Below, piece after piece: positions 8,239 through 16,948 of a stretch of 64,000 bases of DNA (its first letter is position 1; every line of letters begins with the position of its first letter). The stretch lies in the NCBI RefSeq assembly GCF_017353175.1, contig NZ_JAFMYW010000003.1, positions 434,001 through 498,000 on the forward strand. The letters are read 5' to 3'. The notes beneath the pieces were generated by a model. The model was not told the DNA's origin and made no database searches. It saw only the letters and a list, made by a program, of their open reading frames with translations. This DNA comes from Fibrella forsythiae (GTDB lineage Bacteria; Bacteroidota; Bacteroidia; Cytophagales; Spirosomataceae). A program made the translations under genes and the position numbers.

Positions 8239-11136
8239 ATGCTCAACTCGTTACGAACGCTTTTCCTGCTTATCTTATCGTTCAGCAGTATAGCCGCTCC
8301 GTCACCCATCTTCTTGAAAGGCCAATGGCGGTTTCGGACGGACCCGGCTGATGTTGGGGTGACCGAGAGATGGTTCGGTGCCACACTGCCGGAAACCATC
8401 AGGCTGCCGGGCTCGATGCTTGAAAACGACAAGGGCGACAAGGTGACGCTGAATACGCAGTGGACGGGCAGCATCTACGATAGTTCGTGGTATTTCAATC
8501 CACGGATGGCCCAGTACCGGCAGCCCGACAACCTGAAATTTCCGTTCTGGCTGACACCGGCGAAGTATTACGTGGGCGCAGCCTGGTACCAGAAAGACGT
8601 CACGATCCCGAAAGCCTGGGCGGGGCAACACGTTACGCTGGTGCTGGAACGGGCGCATACCGAAACCCGCGTCTGGGTCGACGATCGGGAGGTTGGCCTG
8701 CAAAACAGCATGGTGGTAGCGCATGAATACGACCTCAGCAGCGCCCTGACGCCCGGCAAACACACCATTACGATTCGTATCGACAACCGAATCAAGGAGA
8801 TCAACGTCGGTAAAGATTCGCACAGCCTCACCGACCATACTCAGGGCAACTGGAACGGCATTGTGGGTAAGCTCGAACTCCGCGCTGAAGCCCCCGTCTG
8901 GTTCGACGATGTGCAGATATATCCCGATCTGGCCAACAAGCGGGCGCGGGTGAAGCTGACCGTCCATAGCTTACAGAAACAAGCCACATCGGGCACCATC
9001 ACGTTATCGGCGGTCAGTTTCAATTCGCCTGTAAAGCAGACCGTGAAGCCGTTGACAGTGCCGGTAAAGCTGGAGGGAACAGAAAAGGTTGTCGAAGTTG
9101 ACCTGCCAATGGGCGCGAACTTCCTGACCTGGGATGAGTTCGATCCGGCCCTATATCGGCTGACGGCCACCATCAAAACGACCACCGGTCTGCAAAGCGA
9201 CCGGCAGGTGTCGTTCGGGATGCGCGAATTCGGCATCGACGGAACCCGGTTCACCGTCAACGGTCGGCCGACGTTTCTGCGCGGGACGGTAGAGAACTGC
9301 CAGTTTCCGCTGACAGGCTACGCGCCAATGGACGTGGCGGCCTGGGTACGTGTCTACACGATTGCGAAGAAATACGGCCTGAATCACATGCGGTTCCACT
9401 CGTATTGTCCGCCCGAAGCGGCGTTTGAAGCGGCCGACCTCGTTGGTTTTTACCTGCAACCAGAAGGGCCAAGCTGGGCCAATCACGGGTCGTCGCTCGG
9501 CGATGGGCACCCGATCGACAAATTCATTTACGACGAAACCGACCGGATGGGCAAGGCTTATGGCAACTACGCGTCCTACTGCTTGCTGGCTTACGGCAAC
9601 GAGCCGCGCGGCGGCAAGCAGGCCCAGTACCTGGCCAAATTCATCAACTATTGGAAAGCGAAAGACCCGCGTCGGAAATACACCGGCGCGTCGGTGGCGA
9701 TGAGCTGGCCGCTGGTGCCCGAAAACGAGTACATGATCAAGTCAGGCCCGCGTGGACTGCCCTGGAATCAGCTTCCCGAAAGTAGGAGCGATTACCGCAG
9801 TAAGATCGCCGATTTCAAAGTCCCATACGTGACACACGAACTGGGGCAATGGTGCGTGTTTCCGAACTTCAAGGAAATCAAGAAGTACACGGGCGTGTAC
9901 AAAGCGAAGAATTTCGAACTGTTTCAGGAAGACCTCGCCGACCGGGGCATGGCCGACCTGAGCGACGATTTCCTGATGGCGACGGGCAAATTGCAGGTAT
10001 TGAGCTACAAGACCGAAATGGAAATGGCCTTCCGAACGCCCGGTTCGGCCGGTTTCCAGATGCTGTCGCTCAACGATTACTCGGGTCAGGGAACCGCGCT
10101 GGTCGGCCTGCTCGACCCGTTCTGGGACGAAAAAGGCTACCTGACCGCCCCGGAGTTTACCCGTTTCTGCGCCCCGACTGTGTTGCTGGCCCGTCTGCCC
10201 AAGTTCGTGTACAAGGCCAACGAAATCTTACAGGCCGATCTTGAATTGTGCCATTTCGGGAAAGCACCGCTGACCGACGTGACCATAAACTGGACGATCA
10301 CCGACGCAGAGAAAAAGATCATGCCGGCCAGTGGAGACATTGACTTGGCTACCATTCCAATTGGCAGCAACAACGCGATCGGTAGCATTTCGGTACCGCT
10401 AGGTCGTTTCACTAAAGCCCAGAAGCTTAAACTCACCGTTTCCATCGTGGGTACGTCGATTACCAACGATTGGGATATCTGGGTGTACCCGACTACCGTG
10501 CCTGAGGCTAAGTCCGACGCTATTTATTTCTGCACGGAATTGGATGCCAAAGCTGAGGAGACGCTGAAAAACGGCGGAAAAGTCTTTTTGCAGGCGGCCG
10601 GTAAAATCGAGAAAGGGAAAGAAGTGGTGCAGCAACTGGCACCGGTATTCTGGAACACGTCGTGGTTCAAAATGCGGCCGCCCCACACGCTCGGCTTTCT
10701 CGTCGACCCGAAACACCCCGCCTTCGCCGATTTTCCGACAGAGTATCACAGCAACCTGCAATGGTGGGAAATCGTGAACAAAGCGCAGGTAATGAACCTC
10801 GAAGAGTTCCCGCTCTCGTTCCGCCCGCTGGTTCAACCGATCGACACCTGGTTCCTGAACCGTCGCCTGGGCATGATCCTCGAAACGCGTGTTGGCCCCG
10901 GTAAACTGATGCTGTGCAGTGCCGACCTGATGAGCAATCCCGAAGGCCGCCCCGTCGCCCGTCAACTGCTTCACAGCCTAACGACCTACATGGAGTCGGC
11001 GCGTTTTGATCCGAAAGAATCCGTCGAGCTATCGGTGATAAAAAAGCTATTCACAACCCCCTCGCAGGATACGTTCAAAGCCTACACCGCTGATGCGCCG
11101 GATGAGCTAAAAACGAAAGCGCAGCTGAAGTATTGA
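8239..11136 (+). CDS. Glycoside hydrolase family 2 protein, secreted
   Basis: Probable beta-galactosidase/beta-glucuronidase-type enzyme (965 aa) acting outside the cytoplasm. An N-terminal signal peptide (about 20 residues) precedes a sugar-binding jelly-roll (FLKGQWRFRTDP..., W-Y-K-D around 120), an immunoglobulin-like middle domain and a TIM barrel. The candidate acid/base is Glu455 in YGNEPRGG and the candidate nucleophile is Glu534 in VTHELGQW; both are placed as in GH2. The C-terminal ~250 residues look like extra beta domains. Neighbours suggest a role in trimming RG-I side chains. Exact linkage specificity cannot be read from sequence. Confidence 0.8.
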   Translation: MLNSLRTLFLLILSFSSIAAPSPIFLKGQWRFRTDPADVGVTERWFGATLPETIRLPGSMLENDKGDKVTLNTQWTGSIYDSSWYFNPRMAQYRQPDNLKFPFWLTPAKYYVGAAWYQKDVTIPKAWAGQHVTLVLERAHTETRVWVDDREVGLQNSMVVAHEYDLSSALTPGKHTITIRIDNRIKEINVGKDSHSLTDHTQGNWNGIVGKLELRAEAPVWFDDVQIYPDLANKRARVKLTVHSLQKQATSGTITLSAVSFNSPVKQTVKPLTVPVKLEGTEKVVEVDLPMGANFLTWDEFDPALYRLTATIKTTTGLQSDRQVSFGMREFGIDGTRFTVNGRPTFLRGTVENCQFPLTGYAPMDVAAWVRVYTIAKKYGLNHMRFHSYCPPEAAFEAADLVGFYLQPEGPSWANHGSSLGDGHPIDKFIYDETDRMGKAYGNYASYCLLAYGNEPRGGKQAQYLAKFINYWKAKDPRRKYTGASVAMSWPLVPENEYMIKSGPRGLPWNQLPESRSDYRSKIADFKVPYVTHELGQWCVFPNFKEIKKYTGVYKAKNFELFQEDLADRGMADLSDDFLMATGKLQVLSYKTEMEMAFRTPGSAGFQMLSLNDYSGQGTALVGLLDPFWDEKGYLTAPEFTRFCAPTVLLARLPKFVYKANEILQADLELCHFGKAPLTDVTINWTITDAEKKIMPASGDIDLATIPIGSNNAIGSISVPLGRFTKAQKLKLTVSIVGTSITNDWDIWVYPTTVPEAKSDAIYFCTELDAKAEETLKNGGKVFLQAAGKIEKGKEVVQQLAPVFWNTSWFKMRPPHTLGFLVDPKHPAFADFPTEYHSNLQWWEIVNKAQVMNLEEFPLSFRPLVQPIDTWFLNRRLGMILETRVGPGKLMLCSADLMSNPEGRPVARQLLHSLTTYMESARFDPKESVELSVIKKLFTTPSQDTFKAYTADAPDELKTKAQLKY

Positions 11137-11174
11137 TTGGCGCAGGTACGTTGCTGGTGTGGGTGGATGGCGCA

Positions 11175-11217
11175 AATTGCTGACGCCTAGCCGAAGGGCC
11201 TGAAGCGCGAAGCAATT
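11175..11217. repeat. Intergenic repeat, GCGCGAAGC family copy 2
   Basis: AATTGC (11175-11180) pairs with GCAATT (11212-11217) around a segment that closely matches 3329-3360 (CTGACGCCTAG-CGAAGGGC-TG-AGCGCGAAGC). It lies between GH2 and the second PL11 gene, downstream of a CAGGTACGTT copy at 11143. Confidence 0.6.
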
Positions 11218-11276
11218 CACAAGCGCGTTAGCAACAGCACACTAGCACAAATCCTACACCCTAATAGTCCTAACCC

Positions 11277-13151
11277 ATGAATCTCAGAACACTTTCCCTA
11301 CTTTTCCTGAGCTGCCTTATGCCCACGGTAGTCACGCTAGCCCAGCGCCAGATGGAGCGCCTGAACCGGGGCGTAGTGGCCGTTCGGAGGAGCGGCGATG
11401 TCGTCTACGTAGGCTGGCGACTGTTCGGGACTGATCCGGCCGACGTGGCGTTCAATGTGTATCGGGGGAAAACAAAGATTAATCCATCACCTATTACCGG
11501 TGCCACAAACCTGATCGATAAGACAAGCACGTCAGGTACGTATACAGTGCGTGCGGTGGTTAATGGTAAAGAGCAGGCCGCTTCGGAAGAAGCGCAGGTG
11601 TGGGCGAAAAATTACCTGTCGATCCCGATTCAAGCACCAGCTAGTGGGACTACCACCGCCGGACAGGCTTACAGCTACGTCGCCAATGACTGCAGCGTGG
11701 GTGATCTGGATGGCAACGGCGACTACGAGATTGTAGTGAAGTGGGACCCGTCGAATGCGAAAGACAATTCACAGGCGGGTATTACCGGAAATGTATACCT
11801 GGATGGCTACAAACTGAACGGTACCCGCCTCTGGCGCATCGACCTGGGCCAGAATATTCGGGCGGGGGCGCACTATACGCAGTTTATGGTCTACGATCTG
11901 GACAGCGACGGGAAAGCCGAAATCGCCTGCCGAACCGCCGATGGCACCGTTGACGGAAAGGGTAAGGTCATTGGTGAGGCCAGCGCCGATCACCGGAACG
12001 AGAAAGGCTTTATCCTGAAAGGGCCTGAGTTTCTGACTATCTTCAACGGGCAAACGGGCGCGGCCATGGCCAGCACAACGTTCCTGCCCCAACGCGACCC
12101 CGTAGGCGGCGACAACCCGACCGACGACCAGATGCGGGCTACCTGGGGCGATGCCAACGGCAACCGCATCGACCGCTTCATTTCGACAGTGGCCTACCTC
12201 GACGGTCAGCGCCCCAGCCTGGTTATGGGTCGTGGTTATTACACCCGGCTGGTGCGCGCCGCCTGGGACTGGCGCAATGGCAAACTAACCCAACGCTGGA
12301 TCTTCGACAGTGAATCGTCGCCTGAAAACCGGGCGTATCGGAGTCAGGGCAATCACCAGCTCACGACGGGCGATGTAGATGGCGATGGAAAAGATGAAAT
12401 TGTCAACGGATCCAGCGTGATCGACGATGATGGCAAGGGGCTGTACACCAACGGACTGGGACACGGCGACGCGTTGCATATGAGCGATATAGACCCCGAT
12501 CGACCCGGTCAGGAAATCTGGCAGTGCCACGAGTCACCGCGTTCGTATGGTAACTACGGTCTTGAATTTCGTGATGCGAAAACGGGGCAACCGCTCTGGG
12601 GCGTACCGGGCACTGGTGATATTGGCCGGAGCCTTGCCGCCGATATCGATCCGACGCACAAAGGCTACGAATGCTGGGGAGCTACCGGCGGCCTGTACGA
12701 TTGCAAAGGCCAGCAAATCGGCACAAAAAAGCCACCTGTCAACTTCGCTATCTGGTGGGATGGTGATCTTTCGCGCGAACTGCTCGATGGCCCACGGGTC
12801 AGCAAATGGGATCCGGCAACGAACACAAACAACCGCCTGTTTTCGGCCGCTGATGTGGCAGACGGCGTGTCGAACAACAGCACCAAAGCGAACCCCGGCG
12901 TTACGGCCGACCTGCTCGGCGACTGGCGCGAAGAGATCGTTTATCGCAACAGCACCAACACGGAACTACTCCTGTTCACCACCACCGACCTCACCGACAC
13001 CCGCCTATTCACGCTCATGCACGACGCCCAATACCGCGTAGCCGTAGCCCATCAGAATTCAGCCTACAACCAGCCTCCGCATCCCAGCTTCTATCTGGGC
13101 ACCGATATGATCATGCCACCACAGCCAAACATCGTGACGAAAGCGAAGTGA
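11277..13151 (+). CDS. Rhamnogalacturonan lyase, PL11 family (complete)
   Basis: Full-length secreted lyase (624 aa) cleaving the RG-I backbone. A signal peptide (to about LAQ23) is followed by an Fn3-like domain (about 30-115) and the eight-bladed propeller. The calcium and active-site block DLDGNGDYEIVVKWDPSNAK begins at 143 and is followed by GNVYLDGYKL, LGQNIRAGAHYTQ and DLDSDGKAE, all family hallmarks. It is a paralogue of the truncated PL11 at the left edge, so the locus encodes two lyases, perhaps of endo and exo type as in Bacillus YesW/YesX; which is which cannot be decided here. Confidence 0.95.
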   Translation: MNLRTLSLLFLSCLMPTVVTLAQRQMERLNRGVVAVRRSGDVVYVGWRLFGTDPADVAFNVYRGKTKINPSPITGATNLIDKTSTSGTYTVRAVVNGKEQAASEEAQVWAKNYLSIPIQAPASGTTTAGQAYSYVANDCSVGDLDGNGDYEIVVKWDPSNAKDNSQAGITGNVYLDGYKLNGTRLWRIDLGQNIRAGAHYTQFMVYDLDSDGKAEIACRTADGTVDGKGKVIGEASADHRNEKGFILKGPEFLTIFNGQTGAAMASTTFLPQRDPVGGDNPTDDQMRATWGDANGNRIDRFISTVAYLDGQRPSLVMGRGYYTRLVRAAWDWRNGKLTQRWIFDSESSPENRAYRSQGNHQLTTGDVDGDGKDEIVNGSSVIDDDGKGLYTNGLGHGDALHMSDIDPDRPGQEIWQCHESPRSYGNYGLEFRDAKTGQPLWGVPGTGDIGRSLAADIDPTHKGYECWGATGGLYDCKGQQIGTKKPPVNFAIWWDGDLSRELLDGPRVSKWDPATNTNNRLFSAADVADGVSNNSTKANPGVTADLLGDWREEIVYRNSTNTELLLFTTTDLTDTRLFTLMHDAQYRVAVAHQNSAYNQPPHPSFYLGTDMIMPPQPNIVTKAK

Positions 13152-13490
13152 GGGGGTGTGTTGTAAGAAGTTGCTTTCGCACGGCTTCGCGAGCCAGACC
13201 CTTCGATACCGGAACTTTCCTATACATTGGTGAGCCGCGCTTTTGTCATCCCGACGACAGGAGGGGTCGCGGCGTTCCTTCTGTTAGCGGCTGGCACTTT
13301 TAATAAGAACGCCAAGATCCCTCCTGACGTCGGGATGACAAAAGCGCTGCTAGTTCGCGATAATCAATCAATTTAAGTGGCATACTAGAACGCGAAGCAG
13401 ATAACCACCGCCCCTGTATAAATCGATCCCAACTAAGTAAACGCGGCGACCCGCCACCCTTTACCTTCACAAACTTGCTTTCTTTAACGG
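13152..13490. other. 339-bp intergenic region with repeats
   Basis: Contains a GCTTCGCG-type repeat at 13171-13205 and the ~110-bp inverted-repeat element at 13237-13347. No open reading frame with recognisable content. The 150 bp before the GH95 start show no clear promoter element. Confidence 0.7.
13237..13347. repeat. ~110-bp inverted-repeat element, copy 1 (inverted orientation)
   Basis: The outer arms (13237-13256 and 13328-13347) pair perfectly and include TTTTGTCATCCCGACG; the inner arms pair less well. Its loop is the reverse complement of the loop of the element at 16034-16129, so the two are the same element in opposite orientations. Related to the copies at 16034 and 16836. Confidence 0.8.
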
Positions 13491-16028
13491 ATGACACGAT
13501 TACCTTTTCTTGCCCTTTTCCTGATTTTGTCGCTTGCCTCGTTTGGGCAAAAAACGCAGGCACTCTGGTACAAACAACCCGCCCGAAACTGGAATGAAGC
13601 GCTGCCCGTGGGCAACGGCCGATTGGGCGTGATGGTGTTCGGGAAGGTGAATGAAGAACTGCTTCAACTCAATGAAGAAACGCTCTGGTCGGGTGGGCCG
13701 GTGAACCGGAATCCAAATCCGGGTGTGGCCAAATTCCTGCCTGAGGTCCGCGAAGCCCTGTTCCGGGAAGATTACGCACAGGCCGCCAAGCTGACGCAGA
13801 AACTTCAGGGCCTCTACTCCGACGCGTATCAGCCGCTGGGTGATCTGGTATTGAAACAGCCATTGACCGGTACAGCCACGAATTACTACCGCGATCTGGA
13901 CATTACCAACGCCACCGCGACCACCCGTTTTACCATCGATGGCGTGACCTATACCCGAGAAATATTCGTGTCGGCACCCGATCAGGTAATTGTTATCCGG
14001 CTCACGTCGAGTAAAAAGGGAGCACTAAATTTTACCGCTGCTACGCGCAGTCCGCACCCGATCTCGAAAACGGTACCGGGTCGCGATGAACTGGTTATGC
14101 GCGGTAAAGCGCCCGCCCATGCCGACCCCAACTACGTCAATTATAACAAACAAGCCGTGATTTATACCGACAGTGCGGGCTGCAAAGGCATGCGCTTCGA
14201 CTGGCGGGTGAAGGTAAAGTCGACCGATGGCCAAGCGTCGACGGATACGGCTGGCATTCGGATTCAGGGCGCGACCGAAGCTGTGCTGTACGTGACCGCT
14301 GCCACCAGTTTCAACGGCTTCGATAAATGCCCCGACAGCGACGGACGCGACGAAAAAAAACTGGCCGAGACGTACCTGAGCAAAGCGATGGCCAAATCTG
14401 CTGCCTTACTTCGTCGCGACCATATCGCTGACTACCGAAAGCTGGCTAACCGCATGAGCCTGACTCTCAATAGCGAAGCCGCTCCGGTAGACCTGCCGAT
14501 GGACGAGCGCCTGAAACGGTACACCGACGGAGCCGCCGATCCGGCGCTGGAGAGTCTCTACTTTGCGTTTGGGCGTTATTTGCTGATCTCATCGTCACGA
14601 CCAAAGAAAGAGGGCGAACCGGGCGTTCCGGCCAACTTACAGGGTATCTGGAATCCGATGGTCCGTCCGCCGTGGAGCAGCAACTTCACCACCAACATCA
14701 ACGCGGAAATGAACTACTGGCCCGCCGAGATGGCCAACCTGTCGGAACTGCACACGCCGCTACTCGACTGGATCGGCAACATGGCCGCAACCGGTCGCGA
14801 AACGACAAGAAATTTCTATAACATGGGTGGCTGGACGGTCCACCACAACTCCGATATCTGGGGCCTCTCGAACCCGGTTGGCGATAAAGGAAAAGGGAGT
14901 CCATCGTGGGCCAACTGGGCGATGGGCGGTGCCTGGCTGAGTCAGCACCTGTGGGATCATTACGCCTATACCGGTGACCGAACGTACCTGAAAGGCTACG
15001 CCTACCCGCTGATGAAAGGCGCGGCCCAATTCTGCCTCGACTGGCTGGTCGACGACCAAAAGGGCCATCTCGTCACTGCCCCGTCGACCTCGCCCGAAAA
15101 CGTATTCGTCACCGAAAAAGGCGAGAAAAATTCGGTATCGGTAGCGACTACGATGGATATGGCCCTGATCTGGGATGTGTTCAGCAACACGATTCAGGCG
15201 TCGGAGCAATTGAACATGGATGCCGATTTCCGGCAGAAATTGCTTGATGCGAAGAAGAAGTTGTTCCCACTGCAAATTGGCAAGAAGGGCAACCTACAGG
15301 AATGGTATAAGGACTGGGAAGACGAAGATCCGCAACACCGGCACGTGTCGCACCTGTATGCCTTGCACCCCGGCCGTGAAGTTTCGCCGCTGACCACGCC
15401 TGCGCTGGCCAATGCCGCCCGCAAAACGCTCGAGATTCGGGGCGATGATGGCACGGGCTGGAGCAAGTCATGGAAGATTAATTTCTGGGCCAGACTGCAC
15501 GACGGCAACCACGCCTACAAACTCCTGCGCGAACTGCTGAAACTGACCGGTATGGAAGGAACCAACTACAACAAAGGCGGCGGAACGTACCCAAACCTGC
15601 TGTGTGCCCACCCACCGTTCCAGATCGATGGTAATTTTGGCGGCACCTCGGGCATCGGCGAAATGCTGCTGCAAAGCCACGATGGTGTGCTAAATCTGCT
15701 GCCTGCCCGCCCCGATGCCTGGGCGTCGGGCGAGGTGAAAGGCCTTAAAGCGCGCGGTGGCTATGAACTGGATATGACCTGGGCCAATGGTAAACTAACC
15801 CGCGTCGTCGTGCGCTCGACCCTCGGTGGCAATTGCCGGTTGCGAGTGCCAGGTACGTTGACTGCTGCTGGTTTAAAGCCCTCCAGCGGCGTCAACCCTA
15901 ACCCATTTTATGCTCTGCCCGTCAGCCAGTACCGGACCCAAACACCAGAAACCGCTACTAATGGCGTCGCAGTATACGATTTGGCCACCGCGCCGGGGAA
16001 GTCGTACGTACTGGTGGGCGCTCGATGA
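13491..16028 (+). CDS. Alpha-L-fucosidase/galactosidase, GH95 family
   Basis: Secreted inverting exo-glycosidase (845 aa) of GH95, expected to remove alpha-L-fucose or alpha-L-galactose from pectic or xyloglucan side chains. It has a signal peptide (LILSLASFGQ), the N-terminal super-beta-sandwich (WNEALPVGNGRLGVMVFG) and the (alpha/alpha)6-barrel. N402 and N404 in TTNINAEMNYW and D713 in QIDGNFGG correspond to the catalytic Asn pair and Asp of Bifidobacterium AfcA. GDDGTGWSKSWK is also a family signature. The next 345 bp are repeats. Confidence 0.93.
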   Translation: MTRLPFLALFLILSLASFGQKTQALWYKQPARNWNEALPVGNGRLGVMVFGKVNEELLQLNEETLWSGGPVNRNPNPGVAKFLPEVREALFREDYAQAAKLTQKLQGLYSDAYQPLGDLVLKQPLTGTATNYYRDLDITNATATTRFTIDGVTYTREIFVSAPDQVIVIRLTSSKKGALNFTAATRSPHPISKTVPGRDELVMRGKAPAHADPNYVNYNKQAVIYTDSAGCKGMRFDWRVKVKSTDGQASTDTAGIRIQGATEAVLYVTAATSFNGFDKCPDSDGRDEKKLAETYLSKAMAKSAALLRRDHIADYRKLANRMSLTLNSEAAPVDLPMDERLKRYTDGAADPALESLYFAFGRYLLISSSRPKKEGEPGVPANLQGIWNPMVRPPWSSNFTTNINAEMNYWPAEMANLSELHTPLLDWIGNMAATGRETTRNFYNMGGWTVHHNSDIWGLSNPVGDKGKGSPSWANWAMGGAWLSQHLWDHYAYTGDRTYLKGYAYPLMKGAAQFCLDWLVDDQKGHLVTAPSTSPENVFVTEKGEKNSVSVATTMDMALIWDVFSNTIQASEQLNMDADFRQKLLDAKKKLFPLQIGKKGNLQEWYKDWEDEDPQHRHVSHLYALHPGREVSPLTTPALANAARKTLEIRGDDGTGWSKSWKINFWARLHDGNHAYKLLRELLKLTGMEGTNYNKGGGTYPNLLCAHPPFQIDGNFGGTSGIGEMLLQSHDGVLNLLPARPDAWASGEVKGLKARGGYELDMTWANGKLTRVVVRSTLGGNCRLRVPGTLTAAGLKPSSGVNPNPFYALPVSQYRTQTPETATNGVAVYDLATAPGKSYVLVGAR

Positions 16029-16033
16029 TTTCT

Positions 16034-16129
16034 TGTCATCCCGACAACGGAGGGATCGTGGCATTCTTACTAAAAGTGCCAGGCGCTACCTAAAGGAACG
16101 CCACGATCCCTCCTGTCGTCGGGACGATA
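16034..16129. repeat. ~100-bp inverted-repeat element, copy 2
   Basis: Left arm 16034-16068 starts TGTCATCCCGAC, right arm 16095-16129; imperfect pairing with several mismatches. Loop includes AAAAGTGCCAGGCGCTACC. Same family as 13237-13347 and 16836-16940. Confidence 0.8.
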
Positions 16130-16153
16130 AAAACACACAATCACCAGTTCTAC

Positions 16154-16306
16154 GTTGTCGCTTGCCTGCGGCGAGTGACGATTATTAGTAGGGCCTCTGG
16201 CCCGGACATAGCCAGTGAAACAAAACGGCGGCTAACATCGGTAATGATTACCCAACGGGCCAGAGGCCCTACTGATAGTCGTCACTCGACACAGGCAAGC
16301 GACAAC
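16154..16306. repeat. Long inverted repeat, 50-bp arms, 46/50 matches
   Basis: Bases 16154-16203 pair with 16257-16306 with four mismatches and a 53-nt loop. The arms end in GTTGTCGCTTGCCTG and its complement, and the inner ends are GGGCCTCTGGCCC-like. Sequence unrelated to the neighbouring ~100-bp element. May be a small non-autonomous element or a structured leader. Confidence 0.8.
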
Positions 16307-16372
16307 ATATCCCGTCGAAAGTAACCTAATGCCGTGAAGCTTAAAGACCATAAATTAAACCAATTCCCAATA

Positions 16373-16807
16373 ATGAAAACCCTCCTCTTCTTTGCCACTA
16401 CGCTGGCAATCTGCACCTTCTCGGGTACAGCCACTTTTGCTCAGAAAAATGAAAAAGGTGTTGCCGAAGCCGTTGAAAAGCTACGAAAGGCCATGATTGA
16501 CCCCACCGAGGCGAACCTGAACGAACTTGTTTCCGATAAGCTAACCTACGGCCACTCGGGGGGTAAAATAGAAGATAAAGCCGAGTTTATCCGGGCGCTG
16601 GTCAGCAACGACTCCGACTTTAAAACCATCGACCTGACCGAGCAGAAAATTGAAATCATTGACAACACCGCCCTGGTTCGGCACGTGCTGACGGCCGTAA
16701 CGGCCAACAAAGGCGTACCCGCCACCGCGCATATCGGCATCCTGCTGGTGTGGGTGTATCAGAAAGGAGCCTGGAAACTAGTTGGTCGTCAGGCTGTTAA
16801 GGTGTAG
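16373..16807 (+). CDS. NTF2-like/DUF4440 family secreted protein
   Basis: Small exported protein (144 aa) of the nuclear transport factor 2-like fold. A signal peptide ending TFAQ (about residue 23) is followed by a single cone-shaped domain: helix (VAEAVEKLRKAMID), strands LTYGHSGGKI, IDNTALVRHVLTA and the final ILLVWVYQKGAWKLVGRQAVKV typical of DUF4440. The ATG at 16373 begins the signal peptide; an upstream in-frame GTG at 16334 adds only polar residues and is rejected. Function unknown; such domains often bind small hydrophobic ligands. It lies between GH95 and GH28 and is flanked by inverted-repeat elements on both sides. Confidence 0.8.
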   Translation: MKTLLFFATTLAICTFSGTATFAQKNEKGVAEAVEKLRKAMIDPTEANLNELVSDKLTYGHSGGKIEDKAEFIRALVSNDSDFKTIDLTEQKIEIIDNTALVRHVLTAVTANKGVPATAHIGILLVWVYQKGAWKLVGRQAVKV

Positions 16808-16835
16808 TTGGTCAATTAAGTAATTTGGAAAACTC

Positions 16836-16940
16836 TTTTTTGTCATCCCGACGCAGGAGGGATCGTGGCGTTCCTTCTGAAAGGGCTAATCACTACCTAA
16901 AGGAACGCCACGATCCCTCCTGCGTCGGGATGACAAAAAA
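16836..16940. repeat. ~105-bp inverted-repeat element, copy 3: perfect 41-bp arms
   Basis: 16836-16876 and 16900-16940 are exact reverse complements with a 23-nt loop. It starts with a T-run and ends with an A-run, and contains TGTCATCCCGACGCAGG and GGGATCGTGGCGTTCC. The right arm ends 8 nt before the GH28 start codon, so it may act both as terminator of the upstream gene and as a leader structure of GH28. Confidence 0.9.
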
Positions 16941-16948
16941 TCTCCAAC

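Larger units (their letters stand above)
16029..16372. other. 344-bp intergenic region filled by two inverted-repeat structures
   Basis: Holds the second copy of the ~100-bp element (16034-16129) and an unrelated long inverted repeat (16154-16306). About 65 bp remain before the next ATG. No coding content recognised. Confidence 0.7.

Noticed and set aside
10399-10974. Minus-strand open frame of about 190 codons opposite GH2
   Set aside because: Composition rich in Arg/Val/Phe without domains; fully inside a well supported gene.
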